DNA of 64,000 bases. Origin: Phenylobacterium koreense. GTDB lineage: Bacteria; Pseudomonadota; Alphaproteobacteria; Caulobacterales; Caulobacteraceae. Positions 1 through 8,513 of the stretch are shown one piece after another (position 1 is the stretch's first letter; each line of letters opens with the position of its first letter). The notes below the pieces were generated by a model. It did no database searches. It was not told where the DNA came from and saw only the letters and a list, made by a program, of their open reading frames with translations. The translations under genes were made by a program, and so were the position numbers. Location of the stretch: NCBI RefSeq assembly GCF_040545335.1, contig NZ_JBEPLU010000001.1, forward strand, positions 124,001-188,000, in the 5' to 3' direction.

Positions 1-626
1 CCGCCCAGGCCGCCGCCGGCGCCCCAGCCGAGGTCGTTCTTCACCGAATAGCCCTCGGTCACGGCGACGGTTTCCGTCGTGCGGACATTGGTCAGCGACA
101 GGATGGTGTTGGCTTCCAGCTTGCGGGTCTTGATGCCGCCGACCAGAGCGCCGGCGCGGCCGCCGATCAGGCCACCGGCGAGGCCGGCCAGGGCCGAACC
201 GCCGGCGTTTCCATCGGAAGCCTGCACCTCGGCGACGAGCACGTAGTCCGCCGCCTTGATCTGGCCCTGCCCCACGTTCGAACCGCGCTGCATGCCCAGG
301 CCCGCGCCGATGTCGCGTTCGGCCTGCGCCGCGTTGAGGCCCGCGGCGCGGTCCACCAGGTTGAAGCAACCCGAGCGCTGCACGATCGAACGCAACAGCT
401 TGGCCGGCGGGGCGAGGTTGTACTGGTTCCAGCCACGGGGGTCGTCACCGTTGGTGATCGACAGCGTGCCGAGCTTGCGCGAGCAGTGCGGCACCTGGGC
501 CGCAGCATTCGCCTGCATCTTCTGAGCGTTGGTGGCCGAGGCCTGACGGCCTTGCGCGAAGACGGCGCTCGGCGCGGCCGTCATCAGAGCGGCGCTGAGC
601 AGCGCAAGCTTGGTAAACCGCGACAT
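1..626 (-). CDS. CsgG/HfaB-like exported protein (3' end outside window)
   Basis: The frame is open from the ATG at 626 to the left edge, giving 208 visible residues; the C-terminus is missing. Residues 1-24 form a signal peptide (basic MSRFTK, hydrophobic core, AVFA before Q25). After it come two cysteines (C48, C87), a segment matching the CsgG core (KLLRSIVQRSGCFNLVDR near 77-93) and a glycine-zipper-like stretch around 146-165. CsgG/HfaB family proteins are outer-membrane or periplasmic factors for curli or holdfast-type secretion, so an envelope role is likely. There is no lipobox, unlike true CsgG. It is divergent from the exonuclease III gene. The family call rests on pattern recognition of the N-terminal part only. 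Confidence 0.7.
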   Translation of the reverse strand, partial: MSRFTKLALLSAALMTAAPSAVFAQGRQASATNAQKMQANAAAQVPHCSRKLGTLSITNGDDPRGWNQYNLAPPAKLLRSIVQRSGCFNLVDRAAGLNAAQAERDIGAGLGMQRGSNVGQGQIKAADYVLVAEVQASDGNAGGSALAGLAGGLIGGRAGALVGGIKTRKLEANTILSLTNVRTTETVAVTEGYSVKNDLGWGAGGGLG

Positions 627-754
627 GAATACTCCAGTGCATGACAATTGGTCGCAGTTAGCTAGACCATGATTGCGAAAAGGTCACGTTTGTTCGGGGG
701 ACTTGAGCCTCGCGAGCGAGCCTTCTAGCGTCCGGCGCCAAGCTGGAGCAGCCG

Positions 755-1534
755 ATGCGTATCGCCACCTGGAACGTAAATTCTGTCAACGCGCGCCTGG
801 AAACGGTGCTGCGCTGGTTCGAGGAGGCATCGCCGGATGTCGCCTGCCTGCAAGAAATCAAGTGCGTCGACGAGAAGTTTCCCACCGAAGCCTTCGAGCG
901 GCTGGGCTACAACGCCGCGGTCCACGGGCAAAAGACCTACAACGGCGTGGCGATTCTCTCGAAAACGCCGCTCGAGGACGTCCGCAAAGGTCTCCCTGGC
1001 GAGGACGGCGACGAACATGCCCGCTATGTCGAGGCCGTGGTCAGCGGCGCCAGGCCCGTGCGGGTCGCCTCGATCTACCTGCCGAACGGCAATCCGATCG
1101 CCACTGAGAAGTTCGACTACAAGCTCCGCTGGATGGCGCGGCTGAACGCTCATGCGCGCGAGTTGCTGGCCTATGAGGAGCCGCTGGCCCTGGTCGGGGA
1201 CTACAACGTGATTCCCGAGGCCCGCGACGCGGCGCATCCGGAGAACTGGCTGGGCGACGCGCTCTTCCAGCCGCAGAGCCGCGAGGCTTTCCGGGCCTTG
1301 AAGTGGCTGGGCCTGACCGAGGCCTATCTGCAGGCCGACGGCGCGCCGGAAGCCTATACCTTCTGGGACTATCAGGCCGGCGCCTGGCAGCGGAACAACG
1401 GCATCCGCATCGACCACGCGCTGCTCTCCCCGCAGGCGGCGGACCTGCTGCGCGGCTGCGAGATCCACAAGCACGTCAGGGGCTGGGACAAGCCTTCGGA
1501 TCACGTGCCCCTGGTGGTCGAACTCGACCTCTAG
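755..1534 (+). CDS. xth: Exodeoxyribonuclease III
   Basis: 259 residues, the usual length for the ExoIII/APE family. It opens with the TWNVNSVNARL strand and carries the metal-binding LQEIK (E34), the GDYN motif (near residue 149) and the catalytic SDH triplet close to the C-terminus (KPSDHVPLV). It is expected to cut 5' of abasic sites and to degrade 3' ends of duplex DNA in base excision repair. It stands alone, divergent from the CsgG-like gene, with 77 nt before the DUF4126 gene. Confidence 0.95.
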   Translation: MRIATWNVNSVNARLETVLRWFEEASPDVACLQEIKCVDEKFPTEAFERLGYNAAVHGQKTYNGVAILSKTPLEDVRKGLPGEDGDEHARYVEAVVSGARPVRVASIYLPNGNPIATEKFDYKLRWMARLNAHARELLAYEEPLALVGDYNVIPEARDAAHPENWLGDALFQPQSREAFRALKWLGLTEAYLQADGAPEAYTFWDYQAGAWQRNNGIRIDHALLSPQAADLLRGCEIHKHVRGWDKPSDHVPLVVELDL

Positions 1535-1611
1535 GCCGCGCTTACGCCGACACTTCTTCTTTGGATTGAAGAGGGTTAGCCTGCCGCCGGGTGCTGTCAG
1601 GAGATCGGCCC

Positions 1612-2208
1612 ATGGGCGCGGTCGAACTGGTTGGGGTCGCAGCTAGCCTGAGCCTCTTGGCGGGCTGGCGGCTCTATGCCTGCGTCGCAGCGGCGGGCTT
1701 GGCCATGCGCTATGGACTGCTCGACCTGCCCCAACAGGTCCAAGCCCTGGACGCCCTGGCCAATCCGTGGGTGATCGGCGTCGCGGTCGTCGCGGCCCTG
1801 GCTGAGCTCGTGGCCGACAAGGTCATGTGGTTCGACAGCCTCTGGGACAGCGCCCACACCCTGATCCGCCCCTTGGGCGGGGCGCTGCTGGCGCTGGCGG
1901 TGGTCGATGCCTCCGATCCGACCTGGCAGGTGATCGTCTTCCTGCTCGGCGGCGGCGCCGCCCTACTGAGCCATAGCGCCAAGGCGAGCGCACGGGCGGC
2001 GGTGAACACCAGCCCCGAGCCGGTCAGCAACATCGCCGTGAGCGGCTTCGAGGATGTCGTGACCGCAGGCGGGCTGTGGCTGGCGTTGAGCCAGCCACAC
2101 ATCGCGATCACCGTCGCGCTGGCCCTCGTGCTCGGGGCGATCGGGGTGATCTACTTCAGCTGGCGATTGCTACGCCGCCTGAAGCGCTGGTGGTCGAACG
2201 AGCTTTAG
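1612..2208 (+). CDS. DUF4126 family membrane protein
   Basis: 198 residues from the ATG at 1612, chosen because AGGAG lies 8 nt upstream; an in-frame GTG at 1591 has no such site. The protein is mostly hydrophobic, with segments near residues 4-25, 40-60, 78-95, 100-118 and 160-185, and ends in a basic tail (RLLRRLKRWW). The conserved polar loop around ADKVMWFDSLWD and the NTSPEPVSN motif are features I associate with DUF4126. Function is unknown. Its stop overlaps by 4 nt the stop of the convergent YidB-like gene. Confidence 0.8.
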   Translation: MGAVELVGVAASLSLLAGWRLYACVAAAGLAMRYGLLDLPQQVQALDALANPWVIGVAVVAALAELVADKVMWFDSLWDSAHTLIRPLGGALLALAVVDASDPTWQVIVFLLGGGAALLSHSAKASARAAVNTSPEPVSNIAVSGFEDVVTAGGLWLALSQPHIAITVALALVLGAIGVIYFSWRLLRRLKRWWSNEL

Positions 2209-2606
2209 CGGCCCAGCTTGCCGAGAATATCGGCGATGCCGCCTAGCCCGCCCAAACCGCCGCCGGCGCCGCCAGCGGGCAGTTGGCCGTCAGGCGTAAG
2301 CTGATCGATGACCTGGGGCAGCACCTTCGCCAGGGTTCCGGCCGCGACCTGCGGATCGACGCCGAGCTTGGCGGCGAAGTCGGCGAGCATCCCCGAGGAC
2401 AGCACGCTCTGGATCTGCTCCGCCGAGATCGGCAGGTTTTCACCCTTCCCGACCCACGAAGCGGCCAGACCGCCCAGGCCGCTCTTCTCGAACGTGCCGA
2501 GCAGGCCGCCCAGGCCGCCCTCCTGCGCGCCGAGCAGGTCGGTGATCGCGCCGATCGGGGAACCGCCTTCAGCGCCGCCGCCAAGGATACCGTCCAGCAA
2601 ACCCAT
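2205..2606 (-). CDS. YidB-like protein (DUF937 relative)
   Basis: 133 residues from the ATG at 2606, preceded by GGAGG at a good distance. It begins MGLLDGILGG and is rich in glycine and alanine, with low-complexity GG/GLGG segments at both ends and a central helical part (LPISAEQIQSVLSSGMLADF then LGVDPQVAAG). This matches the YidB family of small soluble proteins of unknown function. It is convergent with the DUF4126 gene. Confidence 0.8.
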   Translation of the reverse strand: MGLLDGILGGGAEGGSPIGAITDLLGAQEGGLGGLLGTFEKSGLGGLAASWVGKGENLPISAEQIQSVLSSGMLADFAAKLGVDPQVAAGTLAKVLPQVIDQLTPDGQLPAGGAGGGLGGLGGIADILGKLGR

Positions 2607-2716
2607 AGTTCCCTCCTGCACCTACCATCAGTGGTTTGCTCAAGAAGACACTACTCAGATGACAGTTCAACGCCGTTCGACTTCTCCGCTCCCGCGAACA
2701 GCGGTAGCTTGAGCAG

Positions 2717-3337
2717 ATGAGCGAGTGGCCCCAACTGATCCTGCTGCTGGTGCTGGCCGGCCTGGCGGTCACCGTACTGGGCAGCGCTGCGATCTGGCTG
2801 ATGGATGAGGAGCGGCGAATCCGCCGCGAACTGAAACGGGTGCTGAAGGACGCCCCCGAGGCGATGATCGTCGCCCCGGGGCGCGGCCGCGGAGCCGGCT
2901 TCAACTTCACCACAGGCCTGGTGGCGGTCGCCTGGGACTCCGGCCGCTGGTTACTGGTCTACCGGTTGGATGAGTTGGCCGGCGCCGAACTCATCGTGGA
3001 TGGTCAGGTGCTGGCCAAGGCCTATCGCGGCGAACCGCGCAGAGGGCTCGACCAGCCGGTCGAGCACGCCGCCCGGGTCACCCTGCGGCTGATCTTCGAT
3101 GATCCGCACTATCCCGATTTCGACCTGGATCTCTGGCTGGCGGGAGACGAGGCCCGGCGCAAGGCGACCACGCCCGGCGACGCCGCCCAGGAAGCCAGTC
3201 AGTGGATCAACCGCGCCGAAGCTGTGCTGCGCCGGCCGATCGCGCCGCGGGCCAGCCAGCAGGCGCGCCCGGCGAACGATCGCGATGACGAGGACGAGCC
3301 GCCCTTCCACCTGGGCGAGGACGAACGGCTGATCTGA
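2717..3337 (+). CDS. Hypothetical membrane-anchored protein
   Basis: 206 residues. One N-terminal transmembrane helix (about residues 6-29, PQLILLLVLAGLAVTVLGSA) is followed by a basic juxtamembrane stretch (EERRIRRELKR) and a cytosolic-looking domain, then an acidic C-terminal tail (DRDDEDEPPF). I do not recognise the soluble domain; the alternating strands around GRWLLVYRLDEL and RVTLRLIFDD suggest a beta-rich fold. It is a single-gene unit. Clean coding bias supports a real gene; no function is assigned. Confidence 0.75.
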   Translation: MSEWPQLILLLVLAGLAVTVLGSAAIWLMDEERRIRRELKRVLKDAPEAMIVAPGRGRGAGFNFTTGLVAVAWDSGRWLLVYRLDELAGAELIVDGQVLAKAYRGEPRRGLDQPVEHAARVTLRLIFDDPHYPDFDLDLWLAGDEARRKATTPGDAAQEASQWINRAEAVLRRPIAPRASQQARPANDRDDEDEPPFHLGEDERLI

Positions 3338-3339
3338 GG

Positions 3340-4023
3340 CTAGGCCAGCGCGAAATCCACGCCGGCCTTGGCGTGGGCCAGGGCCGTGTCGACCACCGGG
3401 CGGTCGACGTCCTGCGGCGAAAGCAGCAGCCCAACCTCGGTGCAGCCGAAGACGACGCTGTCGGCCCCCGGCGACCTTTCGATCATCGCCAGCACCTCGG
3501 CCTTGGAGTCCGGACGGATCACGCCCTGGCAGAGTTCGTCATAGATGATGGCGTGCAGGCGCTCGCGGTCGGCCTCGCCAGGGATCAGGGCCTCGACGCC
3601 CTGGCTGGCGAGCCGTTCGCGGTAGAACGGCTTTTCCATGGTGAAGCGCGTGGCCAGCAACAACGGACGCGAGCAGCCGCCGGCCTTCACCTGCATGGCG
3701 GTGGCGTCGGCGATGTGGATCAAGGGTACGCTGATCGCGGCCTGCACCTGATCAGCGACCAAGTGCATGGTGTTGGCGCCGATCATGATCGCCTCGGCGC
3801 CCGCCGCCTGCAGGCGCCTCGCGGCATCGGCCAGCACCGCGCCGGCGGCTTCCCACTCGCCATCGGCCTGCATCTGGGCGATCGGCGCGAAATCGACCGA
3901 CCACATGACGAGCTGGATCGAATGCAGGCCGCCCAGGCGTTCGCGCACCAGGCGGTTCATCACTTGATAGTAAAGGGTCGTGCTCTCGGCGCTCATGCCG
4001 CCGAGCAGGCCAACGGTCCGCAT
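3340..4023 (-). CDS. Aspartate/glutamate racemase family protein
   Basis: 227 residues, typical for the family. It starts with TVGLLGGMSAEST, the usual N-terminus. The first catalytic position, cysteine in most members, is threonine (GANTMHL, T85), while the second cysteine is present (VFGCTEVGLL, C194). This Thr/Cys pair is the arrangement reported for E. coli YgeA, an Asp/Glu-acting member, so a YgeA-like racemase is more likely than a classic cofactor-independent Cys/Cys enzyme. It lies 20 nt downstream of the glutathione peroxidase gene on the same strand, so cotranscription is plausible. Substrate is inferred. Confidence 0.85.
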   Translation of the reverse strand: MRTVGLLGGMSAESTTLYYQVMNRLVRERLGGLHSIQLVMWSVDFAPIAQMQADGEWEAAGAVLADAARRLQAAGAEAIMIGANTMHLVADQVQAAISVPLIHIADATAMQVKAGGCSRPLLLATRFTMEKPFYRERLASQGVEALIPGEADRERLHAIIYDELCQGVIRPDSKAEVLAMIERSPGADSVVFGCTEVGLLLSPQDVDRPVVDTALAHAKAGVDFALA

Positions 4024-4043
4024 GTCTTACTCGTGGCTGGGAA

Positions 4044-4523
4044 TTAGAGCGCGGCCTTGATCGCGCCGACGACTTCCTCGTCCTGCGGCTCGGTGCGCGG
4101 ACCGAAGGCGCGGATCAGCTTGCCGTCCTTGCCGACCAGGATCTTGTGGAAGTTCCAGACCGGCTCGGCCGGCTCGCCGAGGACCTCCTTGGCCCACTTG
4201 TAGAACGGATGGGCGGTGTCGCCCTTCACGTCGGTCTTGGCGGTCATCGGAAAGTCCACGTGGAAAGTGGTCTCGCAGAAGTCCTTGATCTCGGCTTCCG
4301 TGCCCGGTTCCTGGCCAGCGAACTGGTTGCAGGGCACGCCGAGGACGACGAGGCCCTGGTCCTTGTAATCCGAATAGAGCTGCTCCAGCCCCTCGTACTG
4401 CGGGGTCAGGCCGCACTTGGAGGCGGTGTTCACGACCAGCACGACCTTGTCGCGATAGGTCTCGAGCGGCAGGTGGCCGCCCTCGATGGTGTGGAACTCG
4501 AAGTCGTAAGCGAACTTGGTCAT
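4044..4523 (-). CDS. Glutathione peroxidase
   Basis: 159 residues from the ATG at 4523; the frame extends further upstream but that part overlaps the next gene's end and has no family match. The catalytic residues are visible: C37 in NTASKCGLT, Q67 in CNQFAGQEPG and W123 in VWNFHK. This is the Cys-type, monomeric bacterial enzyme, which usually takes electrons from thioredoxin or glutathione to reduce peroxides in the cytoplasm. It sits between the Gfo/Idh/MocA gene (40 nt upstream) and the racemase (20 nt downstream), all on the minus strand. Confidence 0.95.
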   Translation of the reverse strand: MTKFAYDFEFHTIEGGHLPLETYRDKVVLVVNTASKCGLTPQYEGLEQLYSDYKDQGLVVLGVPCNQFAGQEPGTEAEIKDFCETTFHVDFPMTAKTDVKGDTAHPFYKWAKEVLGEPAEPVWNFHKILVGKDGKLIRAFGPRTEPQDEEVVGAIKAAL

Positions 4524-4563
4524 GGCCGTGCTCCACCGATCGATCCGACGAAGCCTAGCCCCG

Positions 4564-5490
4564 CTAGCCTTGATCCTCCAAGGCCCGTTCCACGGCCAGG
4601 GCGAGATCAAGAGCGCGCGTCGCCTCGGGCGCAGTGACGATCGGGCGAGGCGCCTCGCCGCGGACCGCCGCCAGGAAGCCCTCGACGCTGGTGGCCAGGG
4701 TGTCCTGCACGCCAGGCGCATCCGCATAGTCGCGGTTGAGGCGGAAGCCCGTCGTATTGCGGAACGCGCGGCTGATGAAATCGATCTCCACCTCGCCGGA
4801 GGGGTAGACCAGCTTCATGGTCCGCTTGCGCTCGGGCGCCATGCGGGAAGCGTCGAAGATGGCGGTGAAGCCGTCGTCGAAGGTCACTTCCGCCCGGGCG
4901 CGGTCCCAGCCGCCCGAATAGTCGACCGCCCCCTCTCCTTCGACGGCCAGCGGCTCGGCAGTCGAGAGCGAAAGCGCCAGGTCGAGGTCGTGGATCATCA
5001 AGTCGAGCACTACCGAGACGTCCAGACTGCGTTCGGAGGGGGCGCCGTGGCGGACTGCTTCGAGCCTCAGTGGCTGCTCGGGGATGTCGAACAGGCCCAT
5101 GGCCTGGAACACCACCCGCTCCTGGTGCCCGCAGGCGACGACCAGGTTCTTCTTCGCGGCCGCGGCCATGATCCTGTCGGCGTCGGCCAGGCTGATCGCG
5201 ATCGGCTTCTCGATATAGACCGGCTTGCCGGCCTCCAGCGCCGCCAGGGCGCCTTCGATGTGGACGCTGGCCGGCGAGGCCACCGTGACCACGTCGCAGG
5301 CCTCGAGGAACTCGTCCAGCTTGTGGAAGGCCCGGCCGCCGAGCGGAACCGCCAGCAGCGCCGCCCGGTCCGGGTGATGGGTATCGAGCACGGCCGAGAG
5401 CGCTGCGCCGGGCGCTCCGGCATATTTGCGTGCATGATGGCCGCCGAAGACCCCGGCTCCGATCACGCCGCCCTTGAGGGGTTCGCCCAT
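4564..5490 (-). CDS. Gfo/Idh/MocA family oxidoreductase
   Basis: 308 residues from the ATG at 5490 (an in-frame start at 5508 would add six residues). N-terminal Rossmann fold with GGVIGAGVFGGHHARKY, the conserved EKP (VYIEKPIAI near 115) that places the nicotinamide, then a C-terminal alpha/beta domain with VLDLMIHDLDLAL in the dimer interface. The family oxidises or reduces sugars and related compounds with NAD(P); the substrate cannot be read from sequence. First gene of a close minus-strand trio with glutathione peroxidase and racemase. Confidence 0.88.
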   Translation of the reverse strand: MGEPLKGGVIGAGVFGGHHARKYAGAPGAALSAVLDTHHPDRAALLAVPLGGRAFHKLDEFLEACDVVTVASPASVHIEGALAALEAGKPVYIEKPIAISLADADRIMAAAAKKNLVVACGHQERVVFQAMGLFDIPEQPLRLEAVRHGAPSERSLDVSVVLDLMIHDLDLALSLSTAEPLAVEGEGAVDYSGGWDRARAEVTFDDGFTAIFDASRMAPERKRTMKLVYPSGEVEIDFISRAFRNTTGFRLNRDYADAPGVQDTLATSVEGFLAAVRGEAPRPIVTAPEATRALDLALAVERALEDQG

Positions 5491-5617
5491 GGACTCAAAG
5501 CTCCGCATTGCTCTAGGGGCGCCTTACACGCGAAGCCCCGCCGGCGCCACCGGCCGGTGTTGGCCCGCCGGATGCGAACGGTTACAAGCCCAGGGTTCGC
5601 CCATTCGGAGTTCCTGA

Positions 5618-6517
5618 GTGTCCCGCCTCTTCAGCGCCTATGTGATCGTCGACTGGAGCGCGGCGGCCAAGCCGTCGACCGGCCCGGATTCGGTTTGGAT
5701 CGGGGTGATGAAGCGCGACCTGCGTTTCCGCCTGACCTTCGAATCGTTCAATCCTCCGACCCGGGCGGCGGCCGAGCAGAAGCTCGGGGAAATCCTCGAC
5801 GACTTCAAGAAGCGGGGCGAACGCGCCCTGGTCGGCTTCGACTTTCCGCTGGGCTTCCCGCGTGGGCTGGCCACAGGCCTGAACCTCTCGGGCGAGGCGC
5901 CCTGGCGCGCGGTCTGGGACCAGCTCGACAAGATGGTCAAGGACAAGGCCGACAATACCAACAACCGCTTCGGGGTAGGGTCGGAGATCAACCGGCGCCT
6001 GACTGGCGGCCCGTTCCCGTTCTGGGGCTGCCCGCCCAAGGACGCGCTCACTACGCTGCAGCCGAAGCGGCCGCGGGCCCACGGCCCAGACGACCTGCCG
6101 GAGTTCCGCCATGCGGACCTGGCCGCCAAGGGCGCGGCCTCGATCTGGAAGCTCTATTACAACGGCTCGGTCGGCGGTCAGGCGATCCTCGGCATCCCGG
6201 CGGTCCGGCGGCTGAAACTGGCCCGGGGCGAGGCGCTGAAGGTCTGGCCGTTCGAGACCGGGTTCCGGCCCCTCACCGAGGCCGACCTGGCCGGCGTCGA
6301 GGTCGTGGTCGCAGAGGTCTATCCCTCGCTCTACAAGGCCCAGCCGCAGCCTGGCGAGATCAAGGACCAGGCCCAGGTGCGGGTGACCTCCGAGCACTTC
6401 GCCCGCCTGGATGAGACCGGCAAGCTGGCCGCGCTCTTCGCCCCGACTATCCCGGCCGCCGACGTCGTAGTCGACGCCGAGACCGAAGAAGGCTGGATTC
6501 TGGGCGTCGGAGCCTAG
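5618..6517 (+). CDS. Conserved protein of unknown function, possibly DUF429/RNase H-like fold
   Basis: 299 residues. The start is the GTG at 5618, with GGAG seven bases upstream. The N-terminus reads AYVIVDWSAAAKPSTGPDS followed by a two-strand element, then VGFDFPLGFPRG near residues 69-80, resembling the D(A/F)P-G-P signature of DUF429-type RNase H-like proteins. The C-terminal third has VVVAEVYPSLY and ends in an acidic DAETEEGWILG, also DUF429-like. I infer a distant relative; family and function are uncertain. It is an isolated gene, convergent with the VanZ-like gene. Confidence 0.7.
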   Translation: MSRLFSAYVIVDWSAAAKPSTGPDSVWIGVMKRDLRFRLTFESFNPPTRAAAEQKLGEILDDFKKRGERALVGFDFPLGFPRGLATGLNLSGEAPWRAVWDQLDKMVKDKADNTNNRFGVGSEINRRLTGGPFPFWGCPPKDALTTLQPKRPRAHGPDDLPEFRHADLAAKGAASIWKLYYNGSVGGQAILGIPAVRRLKLARGEALKVWPFETGFRPLTEADLAGVEVVVAEVYPSLYKAQPQPGEIKDQAQVRVTSEHFARLDETGKLAALFAPTIPAADVVVDAETEEGWILGVGA

Positions 6518-6557
6518 ACACGCCTGGCGGAGGCGGATCGCCGAAGGTCTGGCTCTC

Positions 6558-6977
6558 TCAGGCGGTTCGCGAGCGCTCCGGCGCTGGCTCGACAGCGCGA
6601 TCCGAAGCGCGGCGGCGGCGCTCGACCACCGGCGGACTGCGCACCGACTGCAGCCACATGGGAACCCAGACCGCGAAGGCGCCGACGACGTCAGCCGAGA
6701 GATCGCTGAAGCTGAAGCCGCGATGGGTGAAGAACTGAGCCACCTCGACCGCCGCGCCCAGTCCGATCGCCGCCAGGGTGATCTCAAGCCGGCGGCTTTT
6801 CGGGAACGCCATCATCATCAGGACCGTGAGGCCGTAGAACGCGATGAAGTGGGCCGCCTTGTCGGCGGGCACGAAGTTCTTCTCCACGCCCTTGAAGGGG
6901 CCGACCATCCCCACCACGCAGACAAGGGTGGCGGCGATCAACAGGAAGCGGGCGGTAAGCTTGAGCTTGGCAGGCAT
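6558..6977 (-). CDS. VanZ-like family membrane protein
   Basis: 139 residues with hydrophobic segments near 8-26, 41-60, 66-84 and 92-108. The sequence DKAAHFIAFYGLTVLM is the VanZ-family signature (K-x-x-H-F-x-x-[FY]), and GAAVEVAQFFTHRGFSFSDLSAD is the second conserved part. The C-terminal 25 residues are basic and probably cytosolic. VanZ proteins are small integral membrane proteins mostly of unknown role; nothing nearby points to glycopeptide resistance. Confidence 0.85.
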   Translation of the reverse strand: MPAKLKLTARFLLIAATLVCVVGMVGPFKGVEKNFVPADKAAHFIAFYGLTVLMMMAFPKSRRLEITLAAIGLGAAVEVAQFFTHRGFSFSDLSADVVGAFAVWVPMWLQSVRSPPVVERRRRASDRAVEPAPERSRTA

Positions 6978-7035
6978 GCCTCAACCTCGCAGGTCAGCGT
7001 GAATCTACCGTTCACCTGCGAGCAGATAAACGCGC

Positions 7036-8412
7036 TCAAAGGCCGCGGCGGGCCAGCATCCAGAAACGCATCGCCAGAAGCCCCGCCGACAGGAAGGAGG
7101 CGGTGATGACCGCCCACACGATGCCGTTCAAGCCCATCCCCATCGGGATCGACAGCCACCAGGCCAGTGGCATCATCACCAGAACGTAGCTGGTCATGTG
7201 GGTGAAGGTCGGCAGCCAGACATCACCCCGCGCCCGTAGCGCCTGGGCGATCACTACCTGCAGGGCGTCCACCAGGAAGAAGAGGCAGGACAGCACCAAC
7301 GCGGCGCTGGCCATCTTCAGCACCACCGCGTCCGAAGTGTAGGCCTTGCTGATGACCCCGGCGCTGGGCCAGATCGCCAGCGATATGATCAACCCGAAGG
7401 CCGCGGTGATGCCGAAGCCGATCAGGCCCGCGCGCGTGACGCCGCGAGCGTCGCGGGCGCCATAGGCGCGGCCGACCATCACCGCCGTCCCCGTGGAAAG
7501 CCCCAGCGGGACCATGAAGACCAGGGCGGCGACGTTCAGCACCACCGCCCAGGCCGCGACGGTCAGGCCGCCCATCCAACCGGCGAAGACGTTCATCGAG
7601 GCGAAGGCGGCGACCTCGAAGAAGTTGGACGCCCCTGCCCCATAGCCGATGCGCCGTTGCTCGGTCTCGGCCGGCAGGTCTCGCTCGGGTCGGGAGAAAA
7701 CCCCCAGGGCCCGCGCTTCGGGCATTCGCCAGATGTAGAGCAGTATCGCCAGCGCCAGGAAGGTGCGCGCGCTGGTCGTCGCCCAGGCTCCCCCGACGGC
7801 GCCGAGGGCCGGAAGGCCGAAGGTTCCGGGGACCAGCAGGAGCAGCACGGCCAGGTTGACGCCATTGGCCAGCCACATCATCACCGCGCCGGGCTTGGGC
7901 CTGCCCAGGCCCTCCAGCCAGAAGCTCGCCGCGACGCTGACGGCGTAGCCCGGCAGCGAGAGCGCGAAAACCAGCATGACGCGGCCCGCGCCGTCCGCGA
8001 GATCCTTCTCCAGCCCGATCAGGTGCAGGAAGGTCGGCCCCGCCAGGAAGGTCAGCGCCATCGAGACCGCGCCGATCCAGAAGCTGTAGATCAGGCCGCG
8101 GCGCAGGACCGCGCCGGTCAGATCGCGTCGCTCCTGGCCGATCGCGCGGGCGGTCATCACCTGGACGCCGGTCAGCAGACCCACCGACATGGTCACGACG
8201 ACGCTGGTCGGCGCCCAGGCCAGAGCGTGATAACCGAGCTGGGTCGCCGAAAAGCGGCCCACGACGATCGCGTCCGACAGCCCCATGACCATGATGCCCA
8301 GGCGCGACAGCACCACCGGCCAGGAGAGCTTCCACAGCTCGGCCGTCTCTGTGCGGACAACGTCGATTTCGCGCCCGCCCGAGGGAAGGGCCGCCTGGGC
8401 CGGGTCGGCCAT
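7036..8412 (-). CDS. MATE family efflux transporter
   Basis: 458 residues from the ATG at 8412 (upstream in-frame residues lack family similarity). About twelve hydrophobic segments follow a polar N-terminus; the MATE start is seen in ELWKLSWPVVLSRLGIMVM, and the halves repeat the pattern around FEVAAFASMNVFAGWMGG. MATE proteins export drugs and other organic molecules across the inner membrane with sodium or proton antiport. Downstream of the methyltransferase gene on the same strand, separated by about 100 nt. Substrate unknown. Confidence 0.9.
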   Translation of the reverse strand: MADPAQAALPSGGREIDVVRTETAELWKLSWPVVLSRLGIMVMGLSDAIVVGRFSATQLGYHALAWAPTSVVVTMSVGLLTGVQVMTARAIGQERRDLTGAVLRRGLIYSFWIGAVSMALTFLAGPTFLHLIGLEKDLADGAGRVMLVFALSLPGYAVSVAASFWLEGLGRPKPGAVMMWLANGVNLAVLLLLVPGTFGLPALGAVGGAWATTSARTFLALAILLYIWRMPEARALGVFSRPERDLPAETEQRRIGYGAGASNFFEVAAFASMNVFAGWMGGLTVAAWAVVLNVAALVFMVPLGLSTGTAVMVGRAYGARDARGVTRAGLIGFGITAAFGLIISLAIWPSAGVISKAYTSDAVVLKMASAALVLSCLFFLVDALQVVIAQALRARGDVWLPTFTHMTSYVLVMMPLAWWLSIPMGMGLNGIVWAVITASFLSAGLLAMRFWMLARRGL

Positions 8413-8513
8413 GGTCTCACCGGTTTTCAAAGAGGGCGGGAAACTGAGGCTTCCGGCGCTTCGCCGCAAGCGCGGGTTTCCCTCGCGCCGTCTTTTCGGG
8501 CGCCGGGTGGCGC

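Noticed and set aside
4516..6414. 632-residue plus-strand frame
   Set aside because: Shadow of the minus-strand oxidoreductase and the wrong frame of the 5618-6517 gene.
6558..6977. Glycopeptide resistance through VanZ
   Set aside because: The VanZ family is broad and no van ligase or regulator genes are nearby.
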